Shown: piece by piece, positions 24,001 through 36,865 of the stretch
Position numbering within the stretch: the stretch's first letter is position 1
How the letters are laid out: the number at the start of each line of letters is the position of its first letter
Assembly: GCA_022578605.1 (NCBI GenBank)
Contig: MU394054.1
Span: forward strand, 994,945-1,058,944
Direction: 5' to 3'
DNA from: Camillea tinctor
Lineage: Eukaryota > Ascomycota > Sordariomycetes > Xylariales > Xylariaceae
DNA length: 64,000 bases
Made by a program: the position numbers and the translations under genes
Notes under the pieces: model-generated
Told to the model about the DNA's origin: nothing
The model's input: only the letters and a program-made list of their open reading frames with translations
The model's database searches: none

Positions 24001-25026
24001 GGCACGAACCAACGCTCGCCCGGCAATGCTCTGAAGCGAAAGCAGGAGACTCATCTATCAGACTATCAAGGGTGGTTCAGTAACAACTCTAGTCATATGA
24101 CGGACGAAGAAGCGTTCTTACAAATCCGCACCCGTAACAGTTATTATGCCGAGTTCAAGCATCTTTCTCAGACGGAGAGGAGCCTCCTCAGTCACAAGAA
24201 AAATGACCTCCGACGACTCCTATCCTACGGCAGCGTAGGGGGACATCACACTACACGGGTCTGGACAGCGAGCGACCTCGACAACACCGCCGTGCTGGAA
24301 AGAGCACTGGAGCTCCTGGTACGCGTGCGGTTGGGAGCTGACGGTATTGCGATGCTACCTTACCCGCACATAGACTTCTCGCACGCGCCAGCGCACCAGC
24401 GGCGTAAGCTCTGCCAGCTCCTCAGGAACCTAGACCGGACAGCGCAGGACTTCGAGGCCGCTTGCGCGACGGAGTCTAAGGACGGGGCCAAGGAGGCGCT
24501 GAAGGGGGTGGACATGGAGAGATCGCTAAGTGAGATCGACAGCGCGCTCGAGCAGCAAGCTCTAGGCGGCGGCAGAAGTGGGGGTCGTAGCGGCGGTACC
24601 AAGTCTGGGGGCCGGGGCGCGAGGGCGCATGTGACAGAAACCCAGGATAAGAGCGAGATCAAGGAGGAGGAAATGAGCGATGATCACGACCCAGACGAGG
24701 GTCCCGAAGGAGAGGATTTCGGCGAGATTGACTGGGGCGGTGGCGTCTCGGGAAGATCAGCTACCAGTGGCGTTGATGAGTCCTGCTTGCAGGGCCAGGC
24801 CCAGGGTGAGGGTGGTGAAGATGAAGAGGACATCTACGATGTGTCTGACAGAGAAGATCCGATCAAAATCGAGTCCGGGTCCGAATCCGACTCTGACTGC
24901 ATACTCACAGACGCACGCCCGGGAACGGGGGCTCCTCCAGAGCCAGGTCATCGGGGAGCTAAGCCAAGTGAGGCTATTGACATTGAGGAGGTTGGTGGTG
25001 AGGAGGAGGATTCGACTCACATCTAG
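21039..25026 (+). CDS. SNF2-family helicase-like ATPase with acidic C-terminal tail
   Basis: Four exons: 21,039-21,204, 21,262-21,452, 21,501-23,594 and 23,668-25,026, giving 1,269 residues. The start ATG has a good context (AACCATGGAAG). SNF2 motifs appear in order. There is LLDHQITAVVW before the ATPase and DSMGLGKT (Walker A, 256-263). DEAF (414-417) stands where most members have DEAH or DEGH, and TATP is motif III (442-445). After about 370 residues comes YTVGFTGTNLHKC (motif V) and HRVIRVGQ (motif VI, 813-820), which is interrupted by the last intron. Both RecA-like lobes are therefore present. The tail (818-1,269) has basic NLS-like clusters (SKRVKKE, LKRKQE), a Gly/Arg-rich patch and long acidic runs, so a nuclear chromatin or DNA-repair role is expected. 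No accessory RING, chromo or bromo domain is visible, so the subfamily is uncertain. Confidence 0.88.
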
Positions 25027-26156
25027 GTACCTCGGTACCTAGCTTTGAATCTGCGTTTCCTGGTAAGGGGGTTTGAAGGGGGGGTTTGAAGAGGGGTGGA
25101 GGATTTCTTCGACAAGGTTCTTTGATTCACATCCTTGGGAATCAATCATACCCGGTTCTTGGGAAGCAGCTTATGTAGATGCCCCTTGACTTACCTACAT
25201 ATCCCAGGTCTCCCAGGCCTCCCAGGTCTGGGTAACGTAGGAGGTATAGGTATGGGTATAGGTACATCATGTACCTCACCTACCTAGGTAAAGGGGGGGC
25301 ACTTACAAGGTGGTGATGTTGGTAGTATGTAAGATTATAGGGAAGAGATCACTAATCTGCTTAAGGTAGCTAGACGGAGGCTTTTACCTTGCTTAATTCG
25401 AATTTGCAAAATACAAAAATCGGTTTAAGTATTTCTTTTCTTTTCTTTTTTTTCCCACGTACCCTTGGCTATAAAAGTCAATGCTTCATGATCGACTTTG
25501 CATGAGACTACCAGTTTTCTGCATACATGTAAGCAAGGAAAGACAACAAGATCTAGGTATTCACGACTTAGATGTAGATTATACGGGATCTGTAGTGTTA
25601 CCTGGCTAGGTCTACTAGCTTAACCTTGTCAAGCTTGTCTAGGTTAACCCACTACATGGGTAAGCTAGCTAATTGCGGGTAAGCCCACGGCACTTCCCCA
25701 CCTTTTAGTGTTCTTATCATATCATATCATATCTTATCTCCTGTCACATTTGCCCCAAGTCATCTCCAAGTCGTCTCCAAAGTCGTCACACTTCCATTTC
25801 CACTTCCACTTCCACTTCCATTTTCATCTTTCCCTCATTCATCCCAATCCACCCACACGCCTTTAGTCCATCCAACCAGACGGGTTTACCGCAACAACAA
25901 CCTCCGGCTAGACGCCTCAGCCCCGTTTAACCCCGTCGAACAAGGAGCTGGGCCAAGATGATATCCAAACCTTTCAGAGCTATCGTCGAGTAGCCTCAAG
26001 CCAATCATCCGCTCCGTCACATCGCATCACTGTCAACTCCCCCCCCCTCCTTGACTACTACCTTCCTTCTTCCCGCCTTTCATCTCCGCCTTCTCGTCTC
26101 TTTTTCCTTTTTTTTCTTTTCTTTTCTTTTTTTTCCATACGAAAAACCGCTGCCAG
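25027..26156. other. Intergenic region, SNF2 gene to atg5
   Basis: No gene supported. Palindromic ACCTAGGT and GGTACC motifs cluster at 25,023-25,290. A CTTCCA-type tandem repeat lies at about 25,793-25,825, and a long pyrimidine tract at 26,040-26,140 is the likely atg5 leader. Confidence 0.6.
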
Positions 26157-27274
26157 ATGAGCTCCATGCGGCCGATCCCGCAGACCCTGTGGGATCTGCA
26201 GGTCCCGCTCTACATCACACACGCCGCCGCCCCGAACGCTCCGCCGTTCATCACCGCTGCTCCACGCTTCGGCTACCTGGCTCTCCTCCTGCCGCGTCTA
26301 TCTTCCTATTTCGGCCTTCCGTGTTCCAGCTTCCATTACGAAGATGTCCTGCTGCGTAACCTCGCTGTCGGTCTGCTCGTCGACCTCTACCAGCCCGCTC
26401 GCCTGCCTTGGCACCTGACCGTCGGTGATGGCTTGAGCTGGGATATCGGCGACACTTTTCTAAATAGCGCCAAGGAGGTTAGTTTCTTTTCTGGCTAAGA
26501 TGCTATACGTGTTCCTATCTCTCTCTACATGTGTCTACGCATGTGTGTGTAATTATGTATAGATATTCTACAAGAGGGTAGCAAGGAATAACTGACGTTA
26601 TGTCCAACCCCCAAATAAGGCAGATTTTGTGCGGAATGGAAATGCTCAGCAGATAATGTCGCTGTCTAAAGAGAACACTACAGCCTTCTGGAACGCAGTC
26701 CAAGATAGTAAGATCTCGTCTCCTTCGTCCTCTCCTGAGGCTAGCAATCCTAAAATAAAAAGATAGGGGGCTGATGAGAAAGCGTAGATGATTATGCGTC
26801 CTTCAATAAAGTAAACTCTCGTCTACTCAACACATCGCGAGAGCTGAAGAACATACCCATACGAGTCTACATACCACAGTCGTCAGATGACACGACAGGG
26901 GCTGCAAATGCCCAAGCCGGCTCGTTTAAGGTGGTGCAGTCACTCGTACAGCCACGAATAAATGAACGTGAGTACACAACGATTCCCATCCCCCCCTTTC
27001 CTCCTTTCCCCCCTTTCCCCTTTTCCCCCGGACCAAGTATCTGAGAAGGAACTAACAAATCCTTTCTCTTTACTTAGGCACACCGCAAACTCTAGGAGCA
27101 GCTCTCCGTGGAATGCTGCCGCGACTTTTCCCTAGCAGTCGGGACCCCGTGCTGGCGAATGTCATTCTACACGGTGCCCACGTACCCTTCAGTGCGCCCC
27201 TTGAGGAGCTCATGAAAGAAGCTGCATACCCAGATGGCTGGTTGTGTCTGGTAGTGGTGCCCTTAGACGTATAG
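26157..27274 (+). CDS. atg5: Autophagy protein 5 (Atg5)
   Basis: Four exons: 26,157-26,477, 26,620-26,707, 26,788-26,967 and 27,078-27,274, giving 261 residues. Atg5 is conjugated to the ubiquitin-like Atg12. With Atg16 the conjugate acts as the E3-like enzyme that lipidates Atg8 on the growing autophagosome. The N-terminal ubiquitin-like domain carries QTLWDLQVPLYITH, RFGYLALLLPRL and NLAVGLLVDLYQP. The helical middle begins GDTFLNSAKEADFVRNGNA, and the C-terminal ubiquitin-like domain has PQTLGAALRGMLP and ends with the typical WLCLVVVPLDV. By alignment from memory the Atg12 acceptor lysine is K106 of SAKE, which falls at the exon 1/2 junction. The acceptor at 26,619 was chosen to give KEADFVRNG. 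A second in-frame ATG lies three codons downstream. The leader is strongly CT-rich. Confidence 0.95.
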
Positions 27275-29823
27275 AACGCGTTGCGCACCTGGCCAGATAT
27301 CCTCTCCCTGTATCGGAAAGCAGAGATAGTGAAGGAACAGCATGTGTCGTAACTATAGTAATTAAGAAGCAGAAATTCTCTCTTCATAGTATGGGGTTTT
27401 GGGGAGTTTCTAGGAGCGATGCTGGGATTGGGAATATAAATTTGACCTTGGGAGAGTATGGGTACCTCAAGTTTGGGTCTTGAAATGCCACTTGGACGCA
27501 TCTTGATCGACTAGAAAAGCGGTCTACGGAGGTAGATTACTGCTCCGATGCCTCGCTCCTGTAAAAGTGAATGAACTATCACAAAGATCCCTACCTATCG
27601 TTCTCGCCGCCTCACTCTTTTCGCCTGCCCCCCCTTTTTCATGTTTCCCTTTTTCCTATCTATCCCCTTTTCGTGGGATATGCAGAGCCCATTCAATCTA
27701 ACGCAAGTCACTCGCAAGTGAGAGCATCCCACGACTACCTACCTGGCTTCATACTTACATGCCTTTACCATTTCCCAAACATTAGATCGCCCTCCTTCCC
27801 CCCACCCCCTTGGCCACAATCATACAACTGCAGAAGAAACATCTCGATCCTCCTCCCCTACACCTTATCGACTGGAAATCCTTCACAACACAAACCGGCC
27901 TCGTGTATTAGCATCTGTACGTGTGACATGGCACGGCCGTTCGATGGGTGCATGACGACCGGGAACCTGGTAAAATAGTGTATTATTAATGATCTTCTTT
28001 TGCCTCGAAACGAGGCATTCGTCTTTGGTTATCCCGTCTGACCATAATCATCGCCCCCTTGTCAGACTGAGCGCCATGAAGCCTTGTTGTCTTCTTTCTG
28101 TAGTATAGCTCTCTCTCGCTCTCGCTCTCTCTCTCTCGCACTATTCCCACCCCCTTGTGTTGTTGTTGTTTTGCATCTGAGCCCTCATCCGGTCAAGCGC
28201 AGTGCCTGTCTCTTCTCTCATTAGTCGAACTGGTACCGCATCCAGTTTCCTCTCCTGAGATTTGTCTCGCTGTGTGGCTATAGTGTACCAAGATTTCCGA
28301 TTATACTAAGGTGTATATTGGTGTGGGGGTGCTACGAAGAGGAGGAGAAGGAAAAGAAGAAGGAGGAGTAATCTGGGACTGGGCTATAATAGAACTAAGT
28401 TAAGGAGCACGCTAATGCAGCCCTACTCTTCTTACGTTAATAGACCTACGCTCTACATATCCTCATATGCTTTGTCTTTTTGAGTCTCTACTTCCTGGTG
28501 GCTTTTTACTTTGCCTTTTCTTATTGTTCATGTGTGCGTGACACGGACATAAGATCGGCGTGTGGAGGCCGGAGAAGCAGATACTCTAGATCTACTTTGG
28601 GGTCTTTTGATATGATACTTCATGAGTACTTCTGTTGTTCTAGCGTAGATGTCTTCAGTGACTTTCGATGACCTCTGACCTCTACAACGCCGTGTATATC
28701 CTTCTTGTTTATACTGTTAGTGACTTTCTCCAGGACAGCTGGGAACGGAAAAGGAGAAGAGAAAACGTAAAATTATTCACCGTAAATTTTGTGGATATTC
28801 CGAGGACTGGTTAGGCTTGTCATGTAGCTTTTATCTTTTTTCCATTATAGTGGTTTACTTGTAATTATTTAGAGTTGGTCGTGAGAAAATAACTCCCTAC
28901 CTAGTTAAATATAAGAATGTGAAATTAGATATTCTCTATAATTATGTCTTTAGTACTTGAGTAGCGAGAACATACACTATAAATAAACTGTTGCTTTAAC
29001 AAAGTCCCCCAATATCTTTCTACAAACTCTCTTTAAAATTTCCATAGCCTTCATAACACCAACTAGAAGGTTCGGCTATCTAGTCATGGCCTCTAGACAG
29101 CCTCAGCATAGCTGAGATTCTGATGGATTCTCTCACCTCCCCCACTCAGCTACGTACCTATATTAGCTATCTGATATAGGTAAGCAGGTGAGGCAAACCG
29201 GGGCAGTCGAAATAAAGCTACACCTTGCGCAACTACCCGTATTCCCGAATCTTACCCACCGATCTACTGGTACTACCCGGTTCGCCAGGTCCCCTTTGTT
29301 ACATCTACATCCGCAAAGCTGTCATCACCGGGCAAAGGGAACGGACATAAGATCCAGAAGATGGTGGTTGAATATGGGGAGAAACTTCAAGAAAAAAAGA
29401 AAAGAAGAACCAAAAAAAGAGGAAATCCTACGACAGAACGTACATATTCTGTAAGTATAAAGTGGACCGAGCTGAAATACGACGTCTATCCACCCAGTTA
29501 CCAGGCAGGCAAGCAGGTTCAGGCTGGGCAGGCAGCCTAGATCGAGGGTATAATCTGCGAACATCACATATGTATCTACGCGCGTACGGAGTGGACACAC
29601 AGACACCTACATGCACATGACATTTTCTCTCCATGCACGTATAACAAGCGAGCCAGCCAGCGAGAAGGCTAGAACTCTTGAAGTTTTGAGACATGGAGGA
29701 AGAAAGGTGCGTGATGGGAATTACAATATGCAACTAGATCCCTACTTTTTACCTAAGAACCAGAGAAACATATAGCTAGGATCGTTGTCGTGAGAGCTAT
29801 GTGTGCATGTAGGAAGTTGAAAC

Positions 29824-29853
29824 TAGGGTAGGGTAGGGTAGGGTAGGGTAGGG
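29824..29853. repeat. TAGGG x6, telomere-like short array
   Basis: Six exact copies of TAGGG followed by TTAGAGG. The usual ascomycete telomere unit is TTAGGG, so this is one T short per unit and is more likely a plain microsatellite than a trapped telomere end. Confidence 0.8.
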
Positions 29854-31592
29854 TTAGAGGGATGAAGATGGGGAAAGGGAGAGAGGGGTGTAAGTCAAAC
29901 AAATTCCCAGGAGCAAGGGTCGTGCAGCGCTTCCAGCGGCTAAATCGGGCAGGCGAGAGGGCCAGTCCATTCTTTCTTGACCTTTTCTTAAACGCTCTGA
30001 CGTTCGATGCAAGAAACTGGGCTATCTCCGAGGTTGCAACAACAATAACAACGCCGCCGCCAACTTACATACACCATACCTATAGCTCCGCACATACACA
30101 CACATATACTTCGCACTCACACACATTATACGCCTACCTACCTATCTACTTACATACGTACGTACGTAACATACATATACACACATACATTCTTGCGTAC
30201 ATGCATATGTGTATGTAGGTATGTACGTACATGATATGTATGTCTATACCAACCATTCGTTCCTTTACCCACTTTCTCTCTCACCTATCCTCTCATCTCT
30301 CCATCTTGCCTTCACCCTATCTTTATCTTCCTCTCACTCCCCCCTTTACCCTAGGTAATAGATACCTAGGTAGACCATACACGTCCCACAGAAAGAGAGG
30401 GAGGGGGTGTTTGTTGAGTGGATCTTATCACACTTATTGGGAGGGGGGGTAAAGGAATAGCAGAACTAATGTAAGGTAGGTGAGAGACAGAGACAGAAAG
30501 GGTGTGGAAAAGAGGTTCTCCGGGAAGGCTGACGATGATCACTGTCTATATAAATATATATGTGCGTCTTCTATAAGGTAGGGGTTCGGGGATTCGGTTT
30601 ATTTTTTATTTATTTTTTATTTTTTTGCTTCATTCACCCCTGCAAAGACGGGAAGGAAGGAGACGCACGCACATGAAAACAGACAACAATTACCAAAGAA
30701 ATGATAATCTAGTCGACGACATTTTTCTTTGATGGTATCCCGGGATTATTGATCATCGTGCATATATACTACCTACAGATATATTTATAAAGATTTCCTC
30801 ATACTTCCCTTTCTAGACAAGATGACTAGGGTGTTGTTGAATGTTAGGGTAGGAATTAGATTTCTTTTTTTCTTTTCTTTTCCTTTTCTTCTGTAACCCT
30901 TCCCTTCTCTATCCGTCTCTGACAGCTTCACCTTCGTCATTATCTGACCACCATCATACCATTTCCATTGGTACCTTGCAGTTAAGACAGGGAGGAGGAG
31001 AAAGAAAACATAGGGACCCCAATTTTTTGAAGCCTTTTTTTCCCTTTTAGTCTTCCAAGAATTTTTTAATCTACGAGATCTAACATTCCTCCGTCCTGAC
31101 AGATCATGAACAAGGAAAAAAAAACCACTCTCATACCCATGACTAGATTCTCTACAGATTAGATCCTTTTCTTCTCTTCCCTGTTTTTTTCTTGTCACTT
31201 TTCCTTTTTTTTTTCCTGATCACGAGATCAGTTAAAAGCTAAAAGTCCCCGTCAACGGTAGCATCGGACATCGGAGGATGAATATACTGATCGCGTGAGA
31301 TGGCGACTATGTGTGTATAGGAAGACCTTAACTACAGCCAACCCTGGTATGTGCATATATGTGGAGATAGAATTGTCTAGTTCAGGTCTATATGTTCGAG
31401 ATACTATTTCACCGCCAATTGGTGCTATTCGTGCATATATGGGCAAAGCAGACAGCGAAGTCAGGCGGTCAAGTGAATAGCAGCTAGAGGTATAGATACC
31501 CGAGAAGAATAAGGTCGATATGTTTACTAATAATACAGGAGTTGTTGAGAATGTGAGAAGGAGGGTATTGATCATAGTAGCCCGAATCTTGA

Positions 31593-31616
31593 TCGTCGTC
31601 GTCGTCGTCGTCGTCG
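31593..31616. repeat. TCG x8 microsatellite
   Basis: Eight exact copies of TCG in non-coding sequence, with a further GT before TAAAC. Confidence 0.9.
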
Positions 31617-33176
31617 TAAACTTACGGCTGTCTATCTCTCCTGACCCCCTCCCCTTTCTACCCTGACCTTGGAATCTGTATAACGATATGTAGGCTATAG
31701 AGCTTTGTTGAGAGAATATGTAACGTCTTGAAGGATAATTAACCCTTGGCTAGCCTACATGTAGTCACATAAGAAAGCCATGTTACTCCATGCACGACAC
31801 TGGGGTTTCTGTCTTCATCTGCATATTTTTTGAGTGCCCAGCCGGCTACTATCCATTATCTATACATCCTCGTTGGCATTTGTTCCGATCGAACTGCCCC
31901 ATCTCCTTCAGATTCTCCACCTCATGTTTTAGACCAGGCCCGCCTCTAGCTGGACTAACACCTGAGTCTTCCTTCCACACCGATTCCAGGCTATTAATAC
32001 CAAAAAAGAATAAAGAGAAGACTGATCATGGGTTCTAAGCCACTAGCTGAAAAGAGTTGAATCTCACGCGAAAAGAAAAAAGGAACAGGGGAGTGTAATT
32101 GATGCATATACAGATCGATATCTACGCGTGGAAGAGGTTTTGTACTATATGGCAAAACCAATCAACCCTGCCTATTGTGACGACTGGAAGGAAACAAAAA
32201 TGGTATCTCCTCCACTCCCTCCAACGAGCACCAATCATGCAAGGCGAAAGTAAAAAAACAGACCTGCCGCCCAACCGCAACACCCCAATGTGACCGGGCG
32301 AGACCAAAAAAAAGTATAATGAATGCTGCCGCACCATAATGCCGACCGAATGTGATTGGGAAATAGATAGGACACGTTATGTAGACATATCGAGTCAAGA
32401 AGCTTTTGTGCAATAAAGCGTTTGCTGAGCCAACGACAAAAAAATCCAAGGCTTGCGCCGGATCCAAGAAAAATATCCTGGGTTTGTAAAGAAACCCGCG
32501 TGAGCGCCGTCAGGTGATCTCAACCGGACAACTCGCCTGCCCAAGAAAATCACGGCTTTATTAGTCTGTATTTATGTGTCTCGAATATCCAAATAACCCA
32601 TTTGAGAAAATAGATAGGTGTGTGTGTATATATACGATGGTGTATGTATATGGAGTAGAACCACAACTCAATTCGCGCATCGAGTCTCCCCGGCGCCTCA
32701 AGTCATGTGAATACTTCACGAGATTCATGAAATTCATGAATCGCCGAATTAAACATGCTCCAGGACCAAGCGCCATATAATGACGAGATGTGAAAAAAAA
32801 AAATGACCAGGTAAGTGCAGATAGCCGAACCATGTTGTTTTGCTAGTTTCCTGAAACGCCGTGGTAGATGCAAAATCCGATGAAAAAGTTGGCGGCTCTT
32901 CTCGTAACTTGACCTTATGTCTTAAATGGAAAGCGTGTCGAATTAAGTATTTGGTGACCCTTGTGAGATACCTATTCCCGTCTTCCAAGGCATGAACTTC
33001 CAAAACTTGCTCATACGCAAGCCCAGCAGGCGTGATAAAAACATGCCCCTACAGTAGTGTAGAGCAATAGAGCTGTATGCTTTATAGACTCTAGACTGCT
33101 CCCTCCATCATCAAATCATTCATCCACACCACTTAATTGTTCGTAATGTTTACGTTTACCGCTCCGGTCATTCATC

Positions 33177-36100
33177 CTAGAGCGTCGAATGAGGCGGCAA
33201 CGATGGTGGTTGAAACTGCCTCATCACTGATGGAGTAGTACTATTCGGCATATTTCCCTGATTATCGTTGAGAATTTGAATCGGGGGTAGGGTACCGCTC
33301 GCCATGCTCGAAAAGCTCGAACTTGGCTTGACGTCAAACTCGTCTCTCATGAAACCCAAATCCTTGGCCAAGCCAATCAAGATATTCATGTCAGCCATAA
33401 GTGCACTTGTCGGATGAACAATTAGGCGGAAGAAAGCGATAGTCTTCGCAAAAAGATTGCTTAGCGTATCGGCGTCAATGAATCTGCCAAGGACGCTGTC
33501 TTTATAGCAAGCGGCCAAAGTTAGGAGATTACCCCATTGACTGATGACAACGTTAGCTATAGGTACATAGGATGACGGGGGCTTCAATACTTACGCATGA
33601 GCGGTTCCAAATACGTTCGTTATAATGATACGCTGGCCGGGGTCCATCCCATGGAATGCCCGTGTACTCTCGATAAGAGCGTGTATAGCTAGACGAGCGT
33701 AGTTAATCGTCCGAGGGTCGATATTAGCAGGAATATTCGGGCTTCCCACATCAAGACCGAGGGAGGCCCAATGCTCGCGAGGAGGCGGCTGGCCACGGTA
33801 CATAGTAGGTGGCAGTGCTTCTCTTTCCAGAAGATTTCTCAGGAATGGTCGATATAGAATAACCTGTGAACCCCAGTACTTTGCACGAAGGCGTGCTCCT
33901 AGTATTTCATTGGCTGGAGGATCTTCATCGTTCCACCTGTAATACAAAGGAACCCACGTATTCCGCGAATTCTTGAGCATTTTCTGGATTTCGTTGATAC
34001 CCTCCTCTATTGCAGGATCTTCCATGGTTCTTGTTTTGCTGTTTTTCTCAGGGTCATAGAGCAAGTTGTGCACCTGGTTGAGTTGCTTCCTGAGATACAA
34101 CTGAGCCAGGTAACCTTGCACAATATGCTCTTCGAAACCTTGGCTAACAGCAAAGCCAATGTTTGGATATGGCATCCGGTCTTCATATTGTAGAATCCCT
34201 GATTGGGGAAGAGGAAGCTCGGCCAAAATATCGCTGCGCATTACTGGTTAGATGGAATCATGAGTATACACGGAAACACACATACCTTTCTAACTGTAGG
34301 CAAGTCCAAAAGGCAAATGCCAACTGATTATCCCTCCGGGAAGACCCAAGCCCAAAGCTTTGTGTTGAGAGACGACCCAAACTCCTAATGATACAGTCAG
34401 CTGGCTTGTTGTAATAATGAGAAATTTGTAATCACTCACGGTCTGAGAATAACTTGTAGGGTCCGGCTAGCCAAAGAGATGTACGACCAACTTTCCAAGA
34501 CACGACCTAACTGCCCATGATAAAGACCAGCCAGAATGTGAACATAAACATGTTTAAGGTTAAATCCACCGACGTGGCTTCCAATGATATCCGTTGCTAA
34601 GGCAAAATATTCAAGGCCAGGAATTACATCCAGATTCCGTTTATGAGTATGTGTGCCCTTCGGTATAGAACCTGGGCCTTGGAAAGACGCTCTTCGGCTG
34701 TTTAGCAGACGCTCGTTCTCTTTCGGAGAAGGGAGACCGGAGGAATGCGACTGTGGTACGATGCCCGGGGGAGAACCTTGTAGAGGTGATGCGAGGATTC
34801 CATTCCGAACCGATGGAGAGCTATTGGTCTGAAATTCTGTATCCTGGACCACGTCTGGTATCTTGTCTTTATGGAGGCAGATTTTCCCAAGAGCAAGTAC
34901 AAGCAGCACAAGGGCACTATGAACGCTCCGAAAGGGTCGCCCGGGCCTGATAAACGGATTTGGAGAGCCCTGTTCATCCATAGCGGGTGATCGCTTTCTC
35001 TTTGTCCCAGTTTCGGGCAATGATGGGATGGCAGTTGTGGGTTGCTGGTTGACGAACTTTGCCATGACAGGCTTAGTGCCCTGAGTATCTTTCCCCTTTG
35101 GAAACGACTCGATGAAAAGTTTGACCATTGCGTCGAGCTCCTTCGGGATGATAATAGGGTGCATGTTCAGGATATTGTCCTTAAAGCTCTGCACGTACTT
35201 CCACACCTTGTTAGGATCCCAGTCGGGGTTTCCATCCACGTTGAGAACACCGCCCTTGTGTTCGATTCCAGGGGGAGGAGTCATGCCCACTTGACCCCAA
35301 ACTTCGGCGTGGGGTGACGGTGATGCAACATCTGAATATTCGTCAATGATATCGGTCATTGTCTGATCTTGCGGTGTTTCTTTGTCCGATGGGCGTATGT
35401 CCTGGTCGAACCCTTCGCCTTTCCCGAAAACTCGTAGCATCCCTCGTTGCTGTTCCTGGCGAATTGGGAATTCCTCGACATAATGAATCTTTTCGGCTTC
35501 AAGCAAGTGCTGGACCATCTCCTTGATCGATGGCCATGTCAACAATAGACCGGCTAACGTCGTGTGGTTAATGGGCATTGCCGGCTTTCCTGGTTTGACG
35601 GGAGGTCCAGGTTGATCCTCCATAAGATCATCATCCACCTCGCGTAGCGTGGCCTGGGCCTCGTCCACAGTCAAAGAGGGCTCGACAATGACGGTTCCCC
35701 CAGGAGAAGATGATGTCTCGTCAACCGGCTTAGTCGGTACAGGAGAGCTGCGGAAATTTGGCGGGTCATCCTGCTCGATAGACTCGACCTTCATATTGGT
35801 CGTCCCGGGGTTTATTTGCCTCAGCGATGCCTCGACGCTGGTTAGGCGATGGTCTATTTTCCTTATCGCAGCGAACCCATTGGTCATTTCCTCCTTCATG
35901 GACGACAGCAACTCCAGGATATCCGCCGTCACTTTATCCGGTCTACACTCGGGTTAGTATAAGAGGTCCTGATAAAGGTTATATTCCCTGGGCTTGTTTT
36001 GTTCTAAACTCACTGCTTCGCTGGAGGATCTCGGTATTTGCAGTCGATGTTCTTCTCGCGGCAGTTTTTGCATGGTTTGGTCTCATCGCACTTTGCTTTC

Positions 36101-36865
36101 AATTGTCTACAACTGTCGCATGCCTAGTGATGGGTAGAGTAAGTATGCTGCAACAGGCGCAATAGCTCGTCATGCCGTCCTTACCTGGGAGGCTCGCTGC
36201 GCCTTTCTCTTAGCGCTAGCTGCCTGGATTTCCAGCGCGGCCGGATACATAGGGGCGGGGTGCCCATATACGTGAGAACCCTCATACTGCGGGTGCTGCC
36301 CGACGGGCGTCGGGGGAGGGTGGTAGTTGGGAGGGGGCCGGTACAGCGCCGGCGAGTGAGGCATTGGCGGCCCGTTGTCGAAACTCATGTGTCGTCGTGA
36401 ATCGTCTAGATGCTGGTGACCCGGGTGTGGAGGACCATGTGGCGTGGGTGGAAGACCGTCAGTGACGTGGCCAGTCGAGTTGGGCCTGCGCAGCTGTGGG
36501 AGAGACGTCTCCTCGCCCGGATCCCGCTTCACAACAGGGTCTCGCGGACCGTAAGTAGGGTAGGGTGGATGCGCTGGTGAAGGGGGCAGCTGTCGAGGAG
36601 GGTCCTGTATCGGTGGGTACGGGTCGTGATCATGGTGACGGCGGTCGTCGTGTGGGTGATGGTGAGCCGACGACAGAGGGGGCTCTGCCGGGCGCGTGAA
36701 GGGAGGTGGAGGCTGGTATGGAGGCGGCGCGGATATGTGAGGTCCTGAGGCTGACGGATGATGTGCGACAGCAGGGTGTGGTAGAGACACAGACACACCG
36801 TGACTTGACCATGACGAACCAGTCGAAAGACGTGGACGTTTGCTCTCAGGCGGCCCAGGTTCCAT
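33177..36865 (-). CDS. Zn2Cys6 transcription factor with fungal-specific regulatory domain
   Basis: Six exons on the minus strand: 36,865-36,185, 36,123-36,014, 35,942-34,440, 34,384-34,286, 34,233-33,595 and 33,540-33,177. The introns are 52-71 bp and the product has 1,131 residues. Exon 2 encodes the zinc cluster, CDSCRQLKAKC followed by C..C......C, with the exact spacing C-X2-C-X6-C-X5-C-X2-C-X6-C (229-255). A short helical linker (about ADILELLSSMKEEM) may be the dimerising coiled coil. The DNA-binding domain follows an unusual 227-residue N-terminus rich in proline and histidine with a KRPR cluster near the start. The second half has the fungal transcription factor domain, including HILAGLYHGQLGRVLESW and WTCLQLESDILAELPLPQSG. 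It is nuclear. The target genes are unknown, and no neighbouring gene is an obvious target. Confidence 0.92.

Larger units (their letters stand above)
27275..33176. other. 5.9-kb gene-free interval
   Basis: No coding region is supported on either strand. It contains CT repeats (about 28,108-28,139), a TAGGG array (29,824-29,853), CA/TA-rich repeats with TACG units (30,060-30,240), a TCG array (31,593-31,616) and AT-rich stretches. The last kilobase is the 3' flank of the minus-strand transcription factor gene. Confidence 0.6.
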
